A stretch of DNA of 64,000 bases, taken from assembly GCA_038380795.1 (NCBI GenBank), contig CM076265.1:620001-684000 (forward strand), written 5' to 3'. The notes below the pieces were generated by a model that saw only the letters and a list, made by a program, of their open reading frames with translations, was not told the origin of the DNA and did not search any database. Position 1 is the stretch's first letter. Each line of letters starts with the position of its first letter. The position numbers and the translations under genes are program-made. Positions 1-11,214 of this stretch are shown one piece after another. The stretch comes from Pyrocephalus nanus. Lineage: Eukaryota > Chordata > Aves > Passeriformes > Tyrannidae.

Positions 1-2828
1 TACTAATAAAATAACATGTAAGGTACTTAGCTTACCCAGCCAAGATGGGATGAATAAGTGATTAATAAACAGAACTGGCAACATAGTATAACCCTGTGGC
101 ACAGGTTTCATCTTACCTCTAATTAGGCAATCACCAAAAAGGACAGCACATGAAAAATTCTCACACACTAAGGATGGTGATGCAGGAATTGCCCTGATTT
201 ACTTGGAACACGTTCAGAAAGGATGGAGGAAGGACCTTCACTCCACATCCATACAAATTTTAACACTTATTAGCAGAGGGAAGACCATACAGTAAAACAA
301 ACACACAGAAAAATTTCTGCTGACCTGTTCTGCAAACTTTCATTAACTGATTACTAACTTAATGGCCTCCAATATTCAGTCAGAATGGAACACATTCCTG
401 CAGAGGCAGCTAACAAAGCTCAGGTGCTGCAGTGGGAAATACAGACAAGCTTTTTCATGCCCTCAGCACCTGGCAATGCCACTCCAACACTAACTCTGCC
501 TTGAGAAGGCAGAATTTCAGCCAGATTCAGCAGAGGTGAGAGCACCGTGTGGGATCCCTGAACTAAGTGGCACAGAGTTCAGCCCACATCAGCTTTCCTT
601 CCATACGATCTGGCAGGGCCATGCTTGTTTTATTAAGAAGTGAACACGTGTGCACATCTATTTTCTCAGACTGCTGAGAAAAGAGCACGATGGGGGTTAC
701 TCAAAGGAATAGAGGCTGCACTACAACTGCTCTCATTATGTACATATGAGATGCCTCGGTGTTTCTCGCTGCTGATTACATGAGCAAACATTTTTAGTAT
801 GCAAAATCCTATTAACTCAGGGGGATTCTGCATAATTTTATAACAGCCCCACTCGTGCTGTTGGATCGACTGGGTCAGTGACAGACAGATGGCAAAGAAT
901 TAATTCTGAGGATGTTTTAACGGTGCTGGAGTCAGGGTTCCCTCTGTGCACCCCACTCAGGAAAGCCAGAACTGAAACAAAACCCACTACACCCAAAGGA
1001 AGACTCCAAAGAAGGAAAAGATGGGAAGTAATTTCCTTTTTACAAATATCCAGAAAGGGTAAAACAAAGCCAACCTAAATGTCAGGGCTTCTGTCCATAT
1101 AAGGGGAAGAACAACCAGTCAAAAGCATAAGAAACAGAAGTGTAACAAATATTAAATAATAACAAAATATTTTATGCCATATGGACAGGATATAGTTCAC
1201 CTATTATTTCTTCTGTCTCCCATGCTCACTTCATTATTAGTTGTTGGTAGCCATCCCTCATTCTTGATGCCCTACCACCATCAGCAACAGCTTTTACAAA
1301 TATTTTCTGCCTTTTTCCTCTGTGTCCTTCTGTTCTAAGAGGAAATAGAGGAATTTTACAGCAGTCAGCACAAAGAAGACAAATGGAAACCCTTTTATGT
1401 GCTATTTGCCCTGTCCCAAAAAATCCTAAAACAAAAAGAACATTTAATCTCAAAGACATAAGGCAATAAAATAATATAATCCAAGAGATAACTCTGAACC
1501 CATCCCTCCAATAACTAAGGTTTTCTCTTATTGCACTTTTTGATCACTCCATAATTCTGAGGTGCAGTGATAAGCATTATCCAGTACTTACTGAATTGTG
1601 CTTGGCATATATTTAGATGGCAAACTATCAGTAGTCCAAAAAATGGTGCCTAAAATTAAATTATTAATGCACTCTTTCCCCAGTGTGGGGAAGATGGTCC
1701 CAAAAGTAAACCATGATCTGGCTGGGATTTGCCAGAGGAACTCTTGAGCTCTTGTGATGTAAAACTTGGGTCTGGAAAACCTTCAAAACAGGGAGACAAT
1801 AAAACTGGTACAGAAATATCTGGGGTTTTTAAAAGGCTGTAACTCGGAGGTGTTAGCTACACATAAACTTGGAGGAGTCAACTCAGAGACCCACATGAAC
1901 ATAGTTATTCCAACTGTTCCATTCATCCAGAATCACTGGGTTTTTGTAACTGGAAAAAAACAAAAACAAAACAAAACAAAACAAAACAAAACAACAAAAA
2001 AACAAACAACAACAAAAAAAAAATTTCCGGTTTTTTTTGTTTGGTTGGTTTGGTTTGTTTGGGTTGTTTTGTGAAACATTCCAGCTTCCATCCCTATTTC
2101 TCACACGTCAGTTTGCATTATGAATGTTTCCCTGAAATCCAGGCTAATTAATCCTGCTTCAGAAGTAAAGGCTTAGGGGTGTCAGCCATTCCTGACAACC
2201 CTTTGGACAAACAATTCTCCTCCATTTGGATTCTTAATTAAGCTTTCTGAAAGTACTTTAATATAAGAAAATAGTGGGGGGAAAAGGTCTAGTAATGGAC
2301 TAATCCAAAGGAAGACTTCATTTTATTTTGGATATAACAGATGGCAACTTCAACCTCTGTCAGTGCATTAAATTAATCCTGTCCGTGAAACTCAGCCCAG
2401 CTGAGGCCCAACTTTGGCCTCACCCCCAAGGAAGTAAGAGGTTTTTTCTGGTTAAATCAAGAGATGCCAAGCTGCCCAGTCACTTCTTGGGTCCCTCTTA
2501 CATGGAATCTTGGTTCTGTCTGACACGGGACTTGAGATAAACACAGAGCAAGGCAATCGACCCACAAAACACCCAAGATTTCATACTTTGTCATCCTCAA
2601 ATTCATCAACAGTGTCACCAGACCTGCTAAGAGTGGGTTTTCCTCTCATACCTAATCATTCCAGGACATATTTATTGCACTACAAAAAGCCAAAGTTCTC
2701 AGAAGGGGAGTTCTCTCACTCTGCAATTGTTTCCAGCCTTGAGCTCTGTGAATTCTCCACAAAACCGAGTCTGCACAACGTTATCTTCCAAATATTTCAG
2801 GGGGGAAAGGAGCATTTGGGGTTTTTAC
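1..2828 (-). other. SHANK2: SHANK2 intron, 5' part; no exon seen
   Basis: AT-rich intronic sequence follows the donor at 2828. I searched the minus strand for the expected continuation of the ankyrin block and did not find it. The only notable structure is the A-rich/T-rich low-complexity pair at about 1953-2072. Short open frames here show no family resemblance. Confidence 0.7.
1953..2072. repeat. A-rich (CAAAA)n tract facing a T-rich (GGTTT)n tract
   Basis: Positions 1953-2024 are almost pure A with regular C (CAAAA units). After a short spacer (TTTCCGG), positions 2031-2072 are T-rich with G (TTTGG, TTTG units). The two halves are roughly complementary and could form an imperfect foldback. 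The open frames across it are low-complexity artefacts. Confidence 0.8.
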
Positions 2829-2906
2829 CTGAAATGGAGTCTGGCTGTTGTAGTTCTTAATCTCCTTGTTGGCTCCCCGGAACAGCAGGACTCTTGCACA
2901 GCTCTC
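2829..2906 (-). CDS. SHANK2: SHANK2 eighth coding exon, residues 343-368 (end of sixth ankyrin repeat)
   Basis: This 78-base exon encodes 26 codons: ESCARVLLFRGANKEIKNYN followed by SQTPFQ. It completes the sixth ankyrin repeat and starts the last one (TPFQ). The acceptor is CCATTTTCAG|GAGAGC and the donor is TTTCAG|GTAAAA, phase 0 on both sides. Family members continue with a VAIIAGNFELAE-like segment. I found no sequence encoding this below position 2829, so the next exon lies outside the window. This is the most 3' exon visible. Confidence 0.95.
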
Positions 2907-5900
2907 CTGAAAATGGGACAAAAGGAAACTTGTTAGGAAGGGTCCTCAGGTAAATAAGGCTCTTTAGGTAAGGAGTTATGACTACTGAGAGGCTGTGAGA
3001 TGTGTTGCTGTTTGGTATACAGTCATATAAAGTATATATAGAGTCAGAAAAGACTAATGAAATAAAATACAAATAAATTATATAAAATAAATAATCTGAC
3101 AACTTCCATTGTTAAAATAGTATTTGAAATATAAAAAGGCTTCAGGTGCTTTGCAGTGTATCAGACTAGAAACAATATGAAAGTGTAAAAGATTTGTGGA
3201 GAAATGCGAGAGGTAAACATCTTATTAAATTTTTGAGAAACTGTACTGAGAAAATTCTGTACTGACAAATCAGACTTTGTAGAAAATATGTTATTTCAAA
3301 ATGAAATTTGACTCCAAAATAGGGTTTTGCCTATTTTATAGGAAAAACAGTGCAGCAAGCAGTTCCTGGCTTTTTATTTCCTCACCATAAATATTGTTTT
3401 TAATTTTGTTGTGCTTTCTGGATTTCCTGACACACTGTGTTATGGGGTTCTACCTAATGGGGTATTTTGATGTGCCACCTTGCACTTTGAGCAGCAAATT
3501 TGCAGTCAGAGAAAACAATCCCATAATTTAGCTATTTCAGTGACAGAAATGAAGCTTATTTACCAGACTCTGTCACAGGTTAGTGTGCAACAATTATGAT
3601 TGAAAATAATTTCTGTCATTGTATTTTCTGATTTCCAACACTGTATTCTTCACCCCATTGAGTTTCCTTCATCACAGGGCTGCCCCAAGTTACCTGGAAA
3701 GGAAGTTTCTGACTGAAATAACAGAACAGATCCTGTCTCAAGATGGTATGTTAACAATCATTTTTTAATTATATATAATTAACTGAAATAGTCTCCTTTG
3801 CTTGCACTGAAATCTGCACCCCAGGTGTGTTCTCTGTATCTCTAAACACACGGTGATCAATGCCCAATTTCGATCAAGAACTTGAGGATGTAAATTATAT
3901 TGAGAAATATACTGTATTTATTGGCTGATTATTCATCTGATCATGAGAATAAATAGTTCAATATTACAAAACCAAAATCATTACACATTTTAAAACTCTC
4001 TATAAATTTACCTGATCTGTCTTCAACAAAACAAAAACATGTAAAGGGATTTATTAATTAGTTTTGATTAGTAAAGTTTTGCCAAAAACCACACAGTTGT
4101 TCAAGATTTAAAAAAAACAAACAAACAAAGAAACTTTTTTTAAAGTTTCATTTGCTTATTTATTTTTTCTTTATTCTTCTCAAACAAACAGAAGCATTTT
4201 TAGCTTCATCCTCTCTCCTTTTTGTGTTGTACCCATATGCTGAGCATCAAGGAGAAAAAAACAAGAAGGATAAGCAAAAAAACCACCATCAGAAATTATT
4301 TTGATTACTTTTCTGTTACTGATCCAATGGAAATTTTAGAGCTCTCTGTTGTGAGGGTGCTGCCTATAGATGCCAGAACTCCTTTTGCATGTGCTCTGAC
4401 AACAACTTCTGATACTGGGAGCTCAGTATTGTTCATTTCTTATATCATAAACTGAATATGTTGTAGCTTTTTAGACTTCATAAGATTAACAAGAATTTCA
4501 CAGAGAGCTGTTTGCTAGGGAGCAGATTAGATTCAGTTTGTTGTCTGAGAGCTAATTACCTGATTTAATACAGCAATAATTGTCATTTAGAATCCAATCC
4601 TCTGAGTGAAAAGAGGGCTTATTTCATCCCAGAATTTTTGTTTGCAAAACACAGAGGCATAAGATGCACTGAGATACTGCAAGGCCATGAAATAACTTTC
4701 AAACCCAAGGGTTTACTCAGACCAGGACTGAGCTCACACTCAGGAAAACAGATGGGATCCAGGAAATATCCCAAGAAACTTCCCCAGGGAAGACTGGAAG
4801 GCAAAATCAAGTGGGTAACGACTCCATCTACAGGAACCTGGAGGTAACAAGGACAGTGATGCCTTTCCCATCCTCTCTAGCCAGAAGAGGCCACAAGAAC
4901 AAATAACAAAAAGTACACTGAAAAAAATCAGGTTATGCCTCCCAAAGCCTTCTGAAAACACTTTTTATTCCCACACACACTCGACTAAGGGGAACAGAAG
5001 GATGACTGTGGAGACAAGATGCTAACATTCCACTCACAAAGCCAAGATTAATGACTGTGAAAATAATTCCAAATTTGTAGATGCAGTTTCAGTTGGAGCC
5101 TCAAAATCTTCCACAGAGCAATTCCTTCCACTGAGGTCAGGAAAACACACCCCTATGTGGGAAATACTGTCACGCCATGGGAGTATTCTAATTCATTATT
5201 AGAAATACATTAATTCATTATTAATTATTCTAAGGAAGATCTCATACTGCTTAACCTTTGCTAGAAGTGCATGGTCTTGCAAACAACTATGGCCACTGCA
5301 ATAAAACAGTTACTAAAAAAAAATTGGGATTTTAAGTTTATATGTGTGTTATGGTCTGAGCTTTGAGATTCTTACTCAGGAAAAGTGAAATAAATGGGGT
5401 TAGAATTATTATTTTTAAATAATTTTCAATAGAAATGCTTCAATTATACATGTTAAGATCTTGATGTGAAGCGTAAATGCAAAATTTTTGTTTTGTCAGT
5501 AGTCTTGAAAAATGCCAAATTATCCCCAAAATTCTTTTTTTTTTAAAGAGGTTGAGTGTATTTTAGACCTCATTGAGGAATCTGTCTTTAAAAGACATCA
5601 GGAAAAATTTAAGATGGTAATCAGCCAAGAAGCAGATGCTTTAACAGATGTTTCACTATTTACAGTCACATCTTGTGCTTTCCTAATTCAATTTAATATT
5701 ATATGTGCTGAATTTTAACATAGTTGTAAAACTCATTTGGTCCTCATCTCATCCCTCAGAATATAAAATGCTATAAAATTAAATCATTGGATTATTTGTA
5801 AATGACTACACAAGTTGTAAACAGCAAAGACTCTTCAGTATAAACTACAGAGACATTTCCCCAGTATTTTCTAATTATTTCTTATTTAATTCTAACTTAA

Positions 5901-6897
5901 ATTCCAGCAGACTAGCAATAAATTCTGTATAGGAAACAAATATTTAGCTATGATACAAAAAAACAACCAACCAACCAAAAAACAAAACAATCAAAGCTGG
6001 TAGAACATATTGTTTTCTATTTATTATGTATTTCTGGCTACCTAGGATGAGCAGCTTTATTTGTAATCAGTGAATAAAACACTGATAGAACAGTTTTTAA
6101 TTACATTCTTTCCAGTTTCTAAGACTGCTTTTTAAAACCTGAAACACTTCACTGCACATTAAGTAAATCAAACTAAAAATAAGGGGTTGCTCCTGACTGT
6201 AACTTGCCTCTGTAGATCAGTAACAACGGGATATTTATCACAAATGCATTTATTAAAAGTGAGGCAACTGCATCTCAGGAAAACCCAACATCAAACTAGT
6301 GAACTTTTTCACCAGAAAACTCTCCAAGCCTCTGTTTTTGGGGATGGATGTGGAAGTTTTAGCATTTGTGCCTCAATTAGGCCTTTTTTCTCTGCCTGTG
6401 TGCTGTTCTCTCAGAGCACTGGGACTGCACTCCCCCTCCCTCAAAGCAAGACATTCCTCCCCTCAGCCAAGCAGAGGGGACCCCAAGCACGGCAGTTGCT
6501 GCCCCATCTTTCCCTAAGTTGCTTCTCGAAAGGGAATTTACAGAAGAGATGGAGCAGGACTATTTACAGGAGCCTGAGTGCCAGGACAGGGGGAATGGGT
6601 TCAAACTGGGACAAAACCGACAGAAAACATCCTTCCCTGTGAGGAACTGGAACGAGCTGCCCAGGGAAGCTGTGGCTGCCCAGTTCTGGAGTTGTTCAAG
6701 GCCAGGTTGGACAGGGATTGGAGCACCCTTGTCCAGTGGGAGGTGTCCCTGCCCACGGCAGGGGTTGGAATGAGATGATCTCCAAGGTCCCTTCCAGCAC
6801 AAACCCCTCCATGATTCTGTGGTTCCATAGCCTCTCAGCTGGCACAGGGACCCCTCTGTCCCTGCAGGAGGGCAGTGGGACTGTGCCCAGGTCTCAC
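2907..6897 (-). other. SHANK2: SHANK2 intron (about 4.0 kb); holds a CR1 copy near its 5' end
   Basis: This intron lies between the seventh and eighth coding exons, bounded by a GTGAGA donor and a CCATTTTCAG acceptor. It is mostly AT-rich sequence in which I recognise nothing, apart from the CR1 3' end at about 6550-6828. Confidence 0.8.
6550..6828 (+). mobile_element. CR1 LINE 3' end, plus orientation
   Basis: The sequence follows the avian CR1 3' region in order. It has a GCCAGGACAGGGGGAATGG-like block, then GAGCTGCCCAGGGAAGCTGT, AAGGCCAGGTTGGACAGGG, the GGTGTCCCTGCCCA block and GAGATGATCTCCAAGGTCCC, ending near ATGATTCTGTGG, the degenerate terminal repeat. It is a 5'-truncated, non-coding remnant and lies antisense to SHANK2. 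Confidence 0.88.
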
Positions 6898-7014
6898 CTG
6901 GTTGTAGAGGGCGCAGATGTGCAGGGCTGTGTTCCCAGAGGCGTTCTGGGCACACATGTCCGCGCCGTAGAACAGGAGGTGCTCCAGGTGCTGCACGTGG
7001 CCGTACCTGCAAGC
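6898..7014 (-). CDS. SHANK2: SHANK2 seventh coding exon, residues 304-342 (fifth and sixth ankyrin repeats)
   Basis: This 117-base exon encodes 39 codons: ACRYGHVQHLEHLLFYGADM, then CAQNASG and NTALHICALYNQ. It completes the fifth ankyrin repeat and begins the sixth (NTALHICA, the canonical repeat start). The acceptor is CTCTGACCAG|GCTTGC and the donor is AACCAG|GTGAGA, phase 0 on both sides. The reading frame is obvious only after splicing, because longer overlapping open frames in other phases obscure it. The exon is visibly more GC- and CpG-rich than its flanks. The 3' end of a CR1 element lies only about 70 bases into the downstream intron. Confidence 0.96.
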
Positions 7015-9085
7015 CTGGTCAGAGAGGAACGTTTTGGTTATTATACAACCTAGATCTGCTCATCTGGGGAATGCTAATTTAAGGGATCAAGGAAATACTG
7101 CGTTTGGAACTCTTTATCCACTGATATTCATGATTCAAATGTGAAAAGCAATGGACAGAAAGAGTTTTTTGGTCCTGCTACTCCTCGGAATGTTGCCCAG
7201 TAGATGGCACTGAAGATGGTCAGATTTCCAAAGCTTCTTCCTTCTATTTGTGGAAATCTGGCCAAAATTCAAGTAATAACCTTCCTGGTTCTGTGATGTC
7301 AACTGGGCACATAGCATACACATGGCACTGACACAAGAGAGGGAAAAACCTTCAGGAGTCACTTTATCTGTCACACAAATAAAAAGTCAGACCCCAAATA
7401 CTTGGAAATCAGCCTCTAAGATTTCACTGAAATTGGAAACTTTCCTGCTTAGCAAATAAGTTTGAGAAAAATCTCAGTATTTCTACTCAGCAGCCTCATT
7501 TACTTGACTATCCTCTTCTCTCTGGCACCTCCCAATTCCTAATATTTTTAAATTCACACCATCTCAGATCATCATCATTCCTATATAATACAGAATTTAG
7601 GGTAAGAGGAAGAGGTACAGAAAGCTATTGAGTCTGTCTCAGGTACCTAATTATTGTTGAATTCAGTGGGAGGTATAAACTGACACAGTTTGGATGAGAA
7701 AAATTAAGTGTACTGTCAGTGCACAAATTAAATTTGTGACAGATCAGGGCTCCCAGTCCAGAGAGAGACAGGTATTTCCAGAGGATATCCTTATTATTAC
7801 TATCCTGGCCCAATATGAACTGCCACCTTCCCCCTTTACTGTAAGGGTAACCCAGAGACTTATCTCCAAAAGCTAAAGATTGTGTTAGCAAAATGAAAAC
7901 TACACTTGCTAGCAATTATTTCCTTACCCTGCAAGGTAACTTCAGCTTCTGCACACACACAACAACATATGGGACTGTATCATATCACCATCCTTCTTAA
8001 TTCATTGAGAAATGCTTGGATTATTGATTACTGAAAACAGATTGCTCCTAATCCAGGTGTAAACTTTGTTTTATTTAGGATTACAACCAGTACAGTGGGT
8101 TTGGAAAGCTCTGTTTTATTACAAGAAATAATGGCCTTATGTGTATGAGGCTGGGTTTTAAAAACAGGGAATTCTTGTCTTTATCTTCAGATTTTTTCTG
8201 ATTGCTCAAACTCATCCATACCAAGAAAAAGGCATAAAGTAGCTGCAGTGACACTGGGATTGCTACAATCTTTAAACTTTGGAAGTTACTGAGTTTATGC
8301 AAAGAGAAATTAATAAAGCATTCTTACACAGCTGCTGCATAATATTTAGATGTTTCTGGAGAAGACAGTAAGAGTTCAAAGATACAAGTTTTTACGAATC
8401 TCAGAAGATTACTTTTTAAAAATATTTTTTCACTGTAGAGCACACCATCACTTCAGCCACACACTGAGTGTGTAAGAGAGGAAAGAACTCACACACCAAA
8501 AGGAAAAGTATCAGGAATGCAGCTTTCACACAAAGCAGCAGTGAAAACTGACTCCAACTGTGAGTTTGTAAGACTTTAACATCCATCAGTGCAGCACACT
8601 GAAGGATCCCAGCAGCAGGATCCCGAACACAAATCTTCCTGTAAAGTTCACTCTGACACACACACAGGAAGCACTGCCAAGGATACCAACACTGGCATCT
8701 AACAAAAAGCTACACTCTCTTACTGAAGTGCCACTAGAACAGATGCTAAACCTCAAGGGTCCATGACATAAACACAACCAGTGCAATTTCTGCAGCAAAA
8801 TCCACAGTAACCACAGGATTTCAAAGTTACAGAACTCCACTGGGACAGTTTCCACTTCTAATTCAGCACAGCAGGATGCATAGTGAATACATAAATAAAT
8901 AAATAAATAAATACTACCAAAGCACCCAAAAAACACAAACAAACAAAACCCCAAACCAGGAAAAGAAGAAACAGAAAGAAATTCCATTCTTAAATGCATG
9001 GACTAAAATGGTGCTGAGCCATAGAGCAAACAGGGCACATTCCCTCACACAAGCTCAGCTCCCAGCAAAGAATCATCTCTCCCAC
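7015..9085 (-). other. SHANK2: SHANK2 intron (about 2.1 kb)
   Basis: This intron lies between the sixth and seventh coding exons. It contains a short (AAAT)n microsatellite at 8891-8913 and otherwise no recognisable feature. Confidence 0.8.
8891..8913. repeat. (AAAT)n microsatellite
   Basis: About five to six uninterrupted AAAT units lie inside the intron between the sixth and seventh coding exons. Confidence 0.9.
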
Positions 9086-9253
9086 CTGGTGGATCTCCTG
9101 CCATCCATTCTCGTCCTTGCAGCTGACAGTGGCGTGTTCGTGCAGCAGGAGCTCACAGCAGTAGGGATCCCCTCCCACCACAGCCGTGTGGTACAGCGGG
9201 GTCAGCCCGCAGCTGTCCTTGTAGTTGGGAGATGCTCCCAGCTCTAGGAGGGT
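9086..9253 (-). CDS. SHANK2: SHANK2 sixth coding exon, residues 248-303 (third to fifth ankyrin repeats)
   Basis: This 168-base exon encodes 56 codons from TLLELGASPNYKDSCG through LTPLYHTAVVGGDPYCCELL to KDENGWQEIHQ. It finishes the third ankyrin repeat, holds the whole fourth one (LTPLYHTAVVGGD.., residues 264-297) and begins the fifth (WQEIHQ). The DENGWQEIHQ sequence is almost invariant in the SHANK family. The acceptor is ATTCCTTTCAG|ACCCTC and the donor is CACCAG|GTGGGA, phase 0 on both sides. The two adjacent cysteines (YCCELL) are retained, as in other SHANK proteins. Confidence 0.97.
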
Positions 9254-9991
9254 CTGAAAGGAATCACAGGCTGGGAAAAATACATTCTGGAGGCACTTCA
9301 AGGTTGCTATTTGATTTACACTCCTTGCTCACCTATTTGTCAGCTGGTAATTTGTGCCCCAGCAAGATATTTTTAAATGAAGAAATGACCTTGGAAGAAT
9401 TAGGATCTAAAGGAATGTCTGGGGATGAGTGGCCATGAGTCCAATTTCTATCCTCTTCCTAAGCTCCCATATCTCAATCCTGCAAATACTACAGCACCTT
9501 TGCAGCACATTCACCTCTTCAGCTGCAAGGTGCTTTATCAAAAATGTCCTGCAATTTGAATATCTGTCAAAAGCAAATGAGCAAAAGCCATGAACTTAAG
9601 GCTTAATCAGTGATTTAAGAATACTTGTTAAAATACAAAAGGAAACAGAAGAGGCTGTGTTAAAACAGAATGTGTCATCCAGGCCACTGGCATTTGATTT
9701 CAAAGAGGTAAGTGACAATAACTCTATTCCTATTTTTTCTGACAGATCTTTCCCAATGTATCAATGAATAAGCTTAAATTTCACCCCTTTTTCTTCCTAC
9801 CAAAAAAAAAAAAAAATCCGAAGTGAAAAGGCCTTTTATTGAAAACAAATCCTAAGATCTGAAAGCCACAAGAAAGCACAAGGACATATTAAAGGATCCA
9901 CGGAGGACAATACAGTAATTAACTGAAAATATTCTCCTTTATGTATCTTTTTTAATAAGATATTATATATTTTGGTATTTAAAGCATTTAC
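9254..9991 (-). other. SHANK2: SHANK2 intron (738 bases)
   Basis: This intron lies between the fifth and sixth coding exons (GTAAAT donor, TCCTTTCAG acceptor). I see nothing else in it beyond a short A-run at about 9801-9815. Confidence 0.8.
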
Positions 9992-10143
9992 CTTGAGGGC
10001 TACTTGGTTCTTGGCCCTTGCTGCTTTGTGCAGAGCTGTCATTCCATCTTTGGCTCTGAAGTCTAAATGTGCTCCTCCATTTTTCAGAGCTTTTATCACT
10101 TCTACTGTATTGTCAAGCTGAGCTGCCAAAGTTAGGGGTGTTT
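9992..10143 (-). CDS. SHANK2: SHANK2 fifth coding exon, residues 197-247 (second and third ankyrin repeats)
   Basis: This 152-base exon completes Glu197 and then encodes 50 codons. They include TPLTLAAQLDNTVEVIKALK, NGGAHLDFRAKDG and MTALHKAARAKNQVALK. The TPLTLAAQ and TALHKAA motifs are the canonical TPLHxAA starts of two ankyrin repeats, and NGGAHLDFRAKDG is the beta-hairpin between them. The acceptor has a long T-rich tract (TTTTTTTCTTCAG|AAACAC) and the donor is CTCAAG|GTAAAT, phase 0. It is separated from the previous exon by the shortest intron in the window (261 bases). The ankyrin block of SHANK proteins is reported to bind sharpin and alpha-fodrin; this is family knowledge. Confidence 0.96.
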
Positions 10144-10404
10144 CTGAAGAAAAAAACAAACACAGCATGTACTTGGAAAAAGGTGAGCAAAATTACACAA
10201 TAAAGAACATTTGCTTTAAAAAATGTCAAGTTAAAAATGCTGTTCAAAGAAAATCATAAATTATCAATTATCTCCTCTGGACAGCAAAACCACACAGATG
10301 CCATTAGCCCAGAGTTCTGAAGGCAACAGAAAGGATGTGTGAAATTCAACCTGGTAATAACTTCAGTTTTAACAAACTCAAGGTATTAGTTCCATTGTTC
10401 TGAC

Positions 10405-10513
10405 CTCCACTTTCCAGGTCGTGATAGTTGGGGTCCAGTCCTCGGTCCAGCATCTTGGTCATTTTTTCCACAGAGAGGTGGTGGACATGATCCATGAATT
10501 TTCTCAAATTAGC
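10405..10513 (-). CDS. SHANK2: SHANK2 fourth coding exon, residues 161-196 plus one base (first ankyrin repeat)
   Basis: This exon has no long open reading frame of its own beyond its 109 bases, so I located it by translating between exons. It encodes ANLRKFMDHVHH, then LSVEKMTKMLDRGLDPNYHD and LESG, and ends with the first base of a split Glu codon. The pattern (helix, MLDRGLDPN turn, HD hairpin) is a degenerate ankyrin repeat. The acceptor is TTGTTTCAG|GCTAAT. The donor is GGAG|GTCAGA, a slightly weaker donor, and leaves phase 1. The downstream exon supplies AA to complete GAA (Glu197). Skipping this exon alone would shift the frame. Confidence 0.93.
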
Positions 10514-11142
10514 CTGAAACAAAGAGTGACAAATGAATCATCCTCTGATTTTAAATATAAGAATTTTGACTAAAAGTGAAATATTCTGTCAGTTGATGTC
10601 AACATCCACTGACACCACTGAAATTAGTTAACACACATTCCTGGAAAATTTGTAGTTTATACTGGGAACATAAAACTTATGGTTTATAAAGCCCAAAAGT
10701 CAACGTAAGAGAGTCTTGTTTTCACACTTTTGAGGGAAAAATGAGTGATTCATTCAGTAAGAAATCAGTCTGGTGTGTAGTGATCATTATTATTATTCTC
10801 ATCTGCAAAGTAGTCTAAAGACCCAGACCTACATTTCTGCAGCATGTTGAAAGCACACTGGATTTACAAAGGAAGGTTCATTTAAAATTACATTTATATC
10901 ATAGAATCACAGAAACAACTAGGTTGGTAAAGCCTCTGAGATCAATTTATATTTATACATATCTGGAAGATTCAAGCATGGGAACTTTTCCGTGGAAAAA
11001 CATTTCCAGATCACAGTTCACACATTGGCAGCACAAGCTGTTTGTTTTTCAGCATTTGGGAATGAACTCCTACTTATTTCCAGTTTCTGACATTACTTTG
11101 CTCAGCAGACAACTGGTAAATTCTCCAAGAAGTTGGGAATAC
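10514..11142 (-). other. SHANK2: SHANK2 intron (629 bases) with a small CR1 relic
   Basis: This intron lies between the third and fourth coding exons. It includes an AATAATAATAAT-like stretch near 10786 (seen as ATTATTATTATTC) and the CR1-like end at 10898-10946. Confidence 0.75.
10898..10946 (-). mobile_element. Short CR1 LINE 3' terminal relic, minus orientation
   Basis: ATCATAGAATCACAGAA, followed closely by AGGTTGGTAAAGCCTCTGAG, matches the reverse complement of the CR1 3' terminus (tandem ATTCTATG plus the conserved AGGTC block). Only about 50 bases are recognisable. Confidence 0.7.
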
Positions 11143-11214
11143 CTTGGTATGGAGCTTGGCCAGCTGCTTTTCATCCAGGTTGAACTGCTTGTACACTCTT
11201 TTCTTGTATCGAAA
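11143..11214 (-). CDS. SHANK2: SHANK2 third coding exon, residues 137-160 (SPN-ankyrin linker)
   Basis: This short 72-base exon encodes 24 codons, FRYKKRVYKQ then FNLDEKQLAKLHTK. This is the basic end of the SPN domain and the helix leading into the ankyrin block, and it is highly characteristic of SHANK proteins. The acceptor is TCCCTCAG|TTTCGA and the donor is ACCAAG|GTATTC, both phase 0. The neighbouring exons join in frame on both sides (..PSLE + FRYKK.. and ..LHTK + ANLRK..). The linker is known in SHANK3 to help close the SPN-ankyrin interface; here that is inferred from similarity. Confidence 0.95.

Noticed and set aside
2857..3102. 81-codon minus-strand frame over the eighth coding exon
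   Set aside because: It is in a different phase from the SHANK2 reading frame and extends into intron sequence.
6560..7012. 150-codon minus-strand frame
   Set aside because: It crosses a CR1 element and reads the seventh SHANK2 coding exon in the wrong phase.
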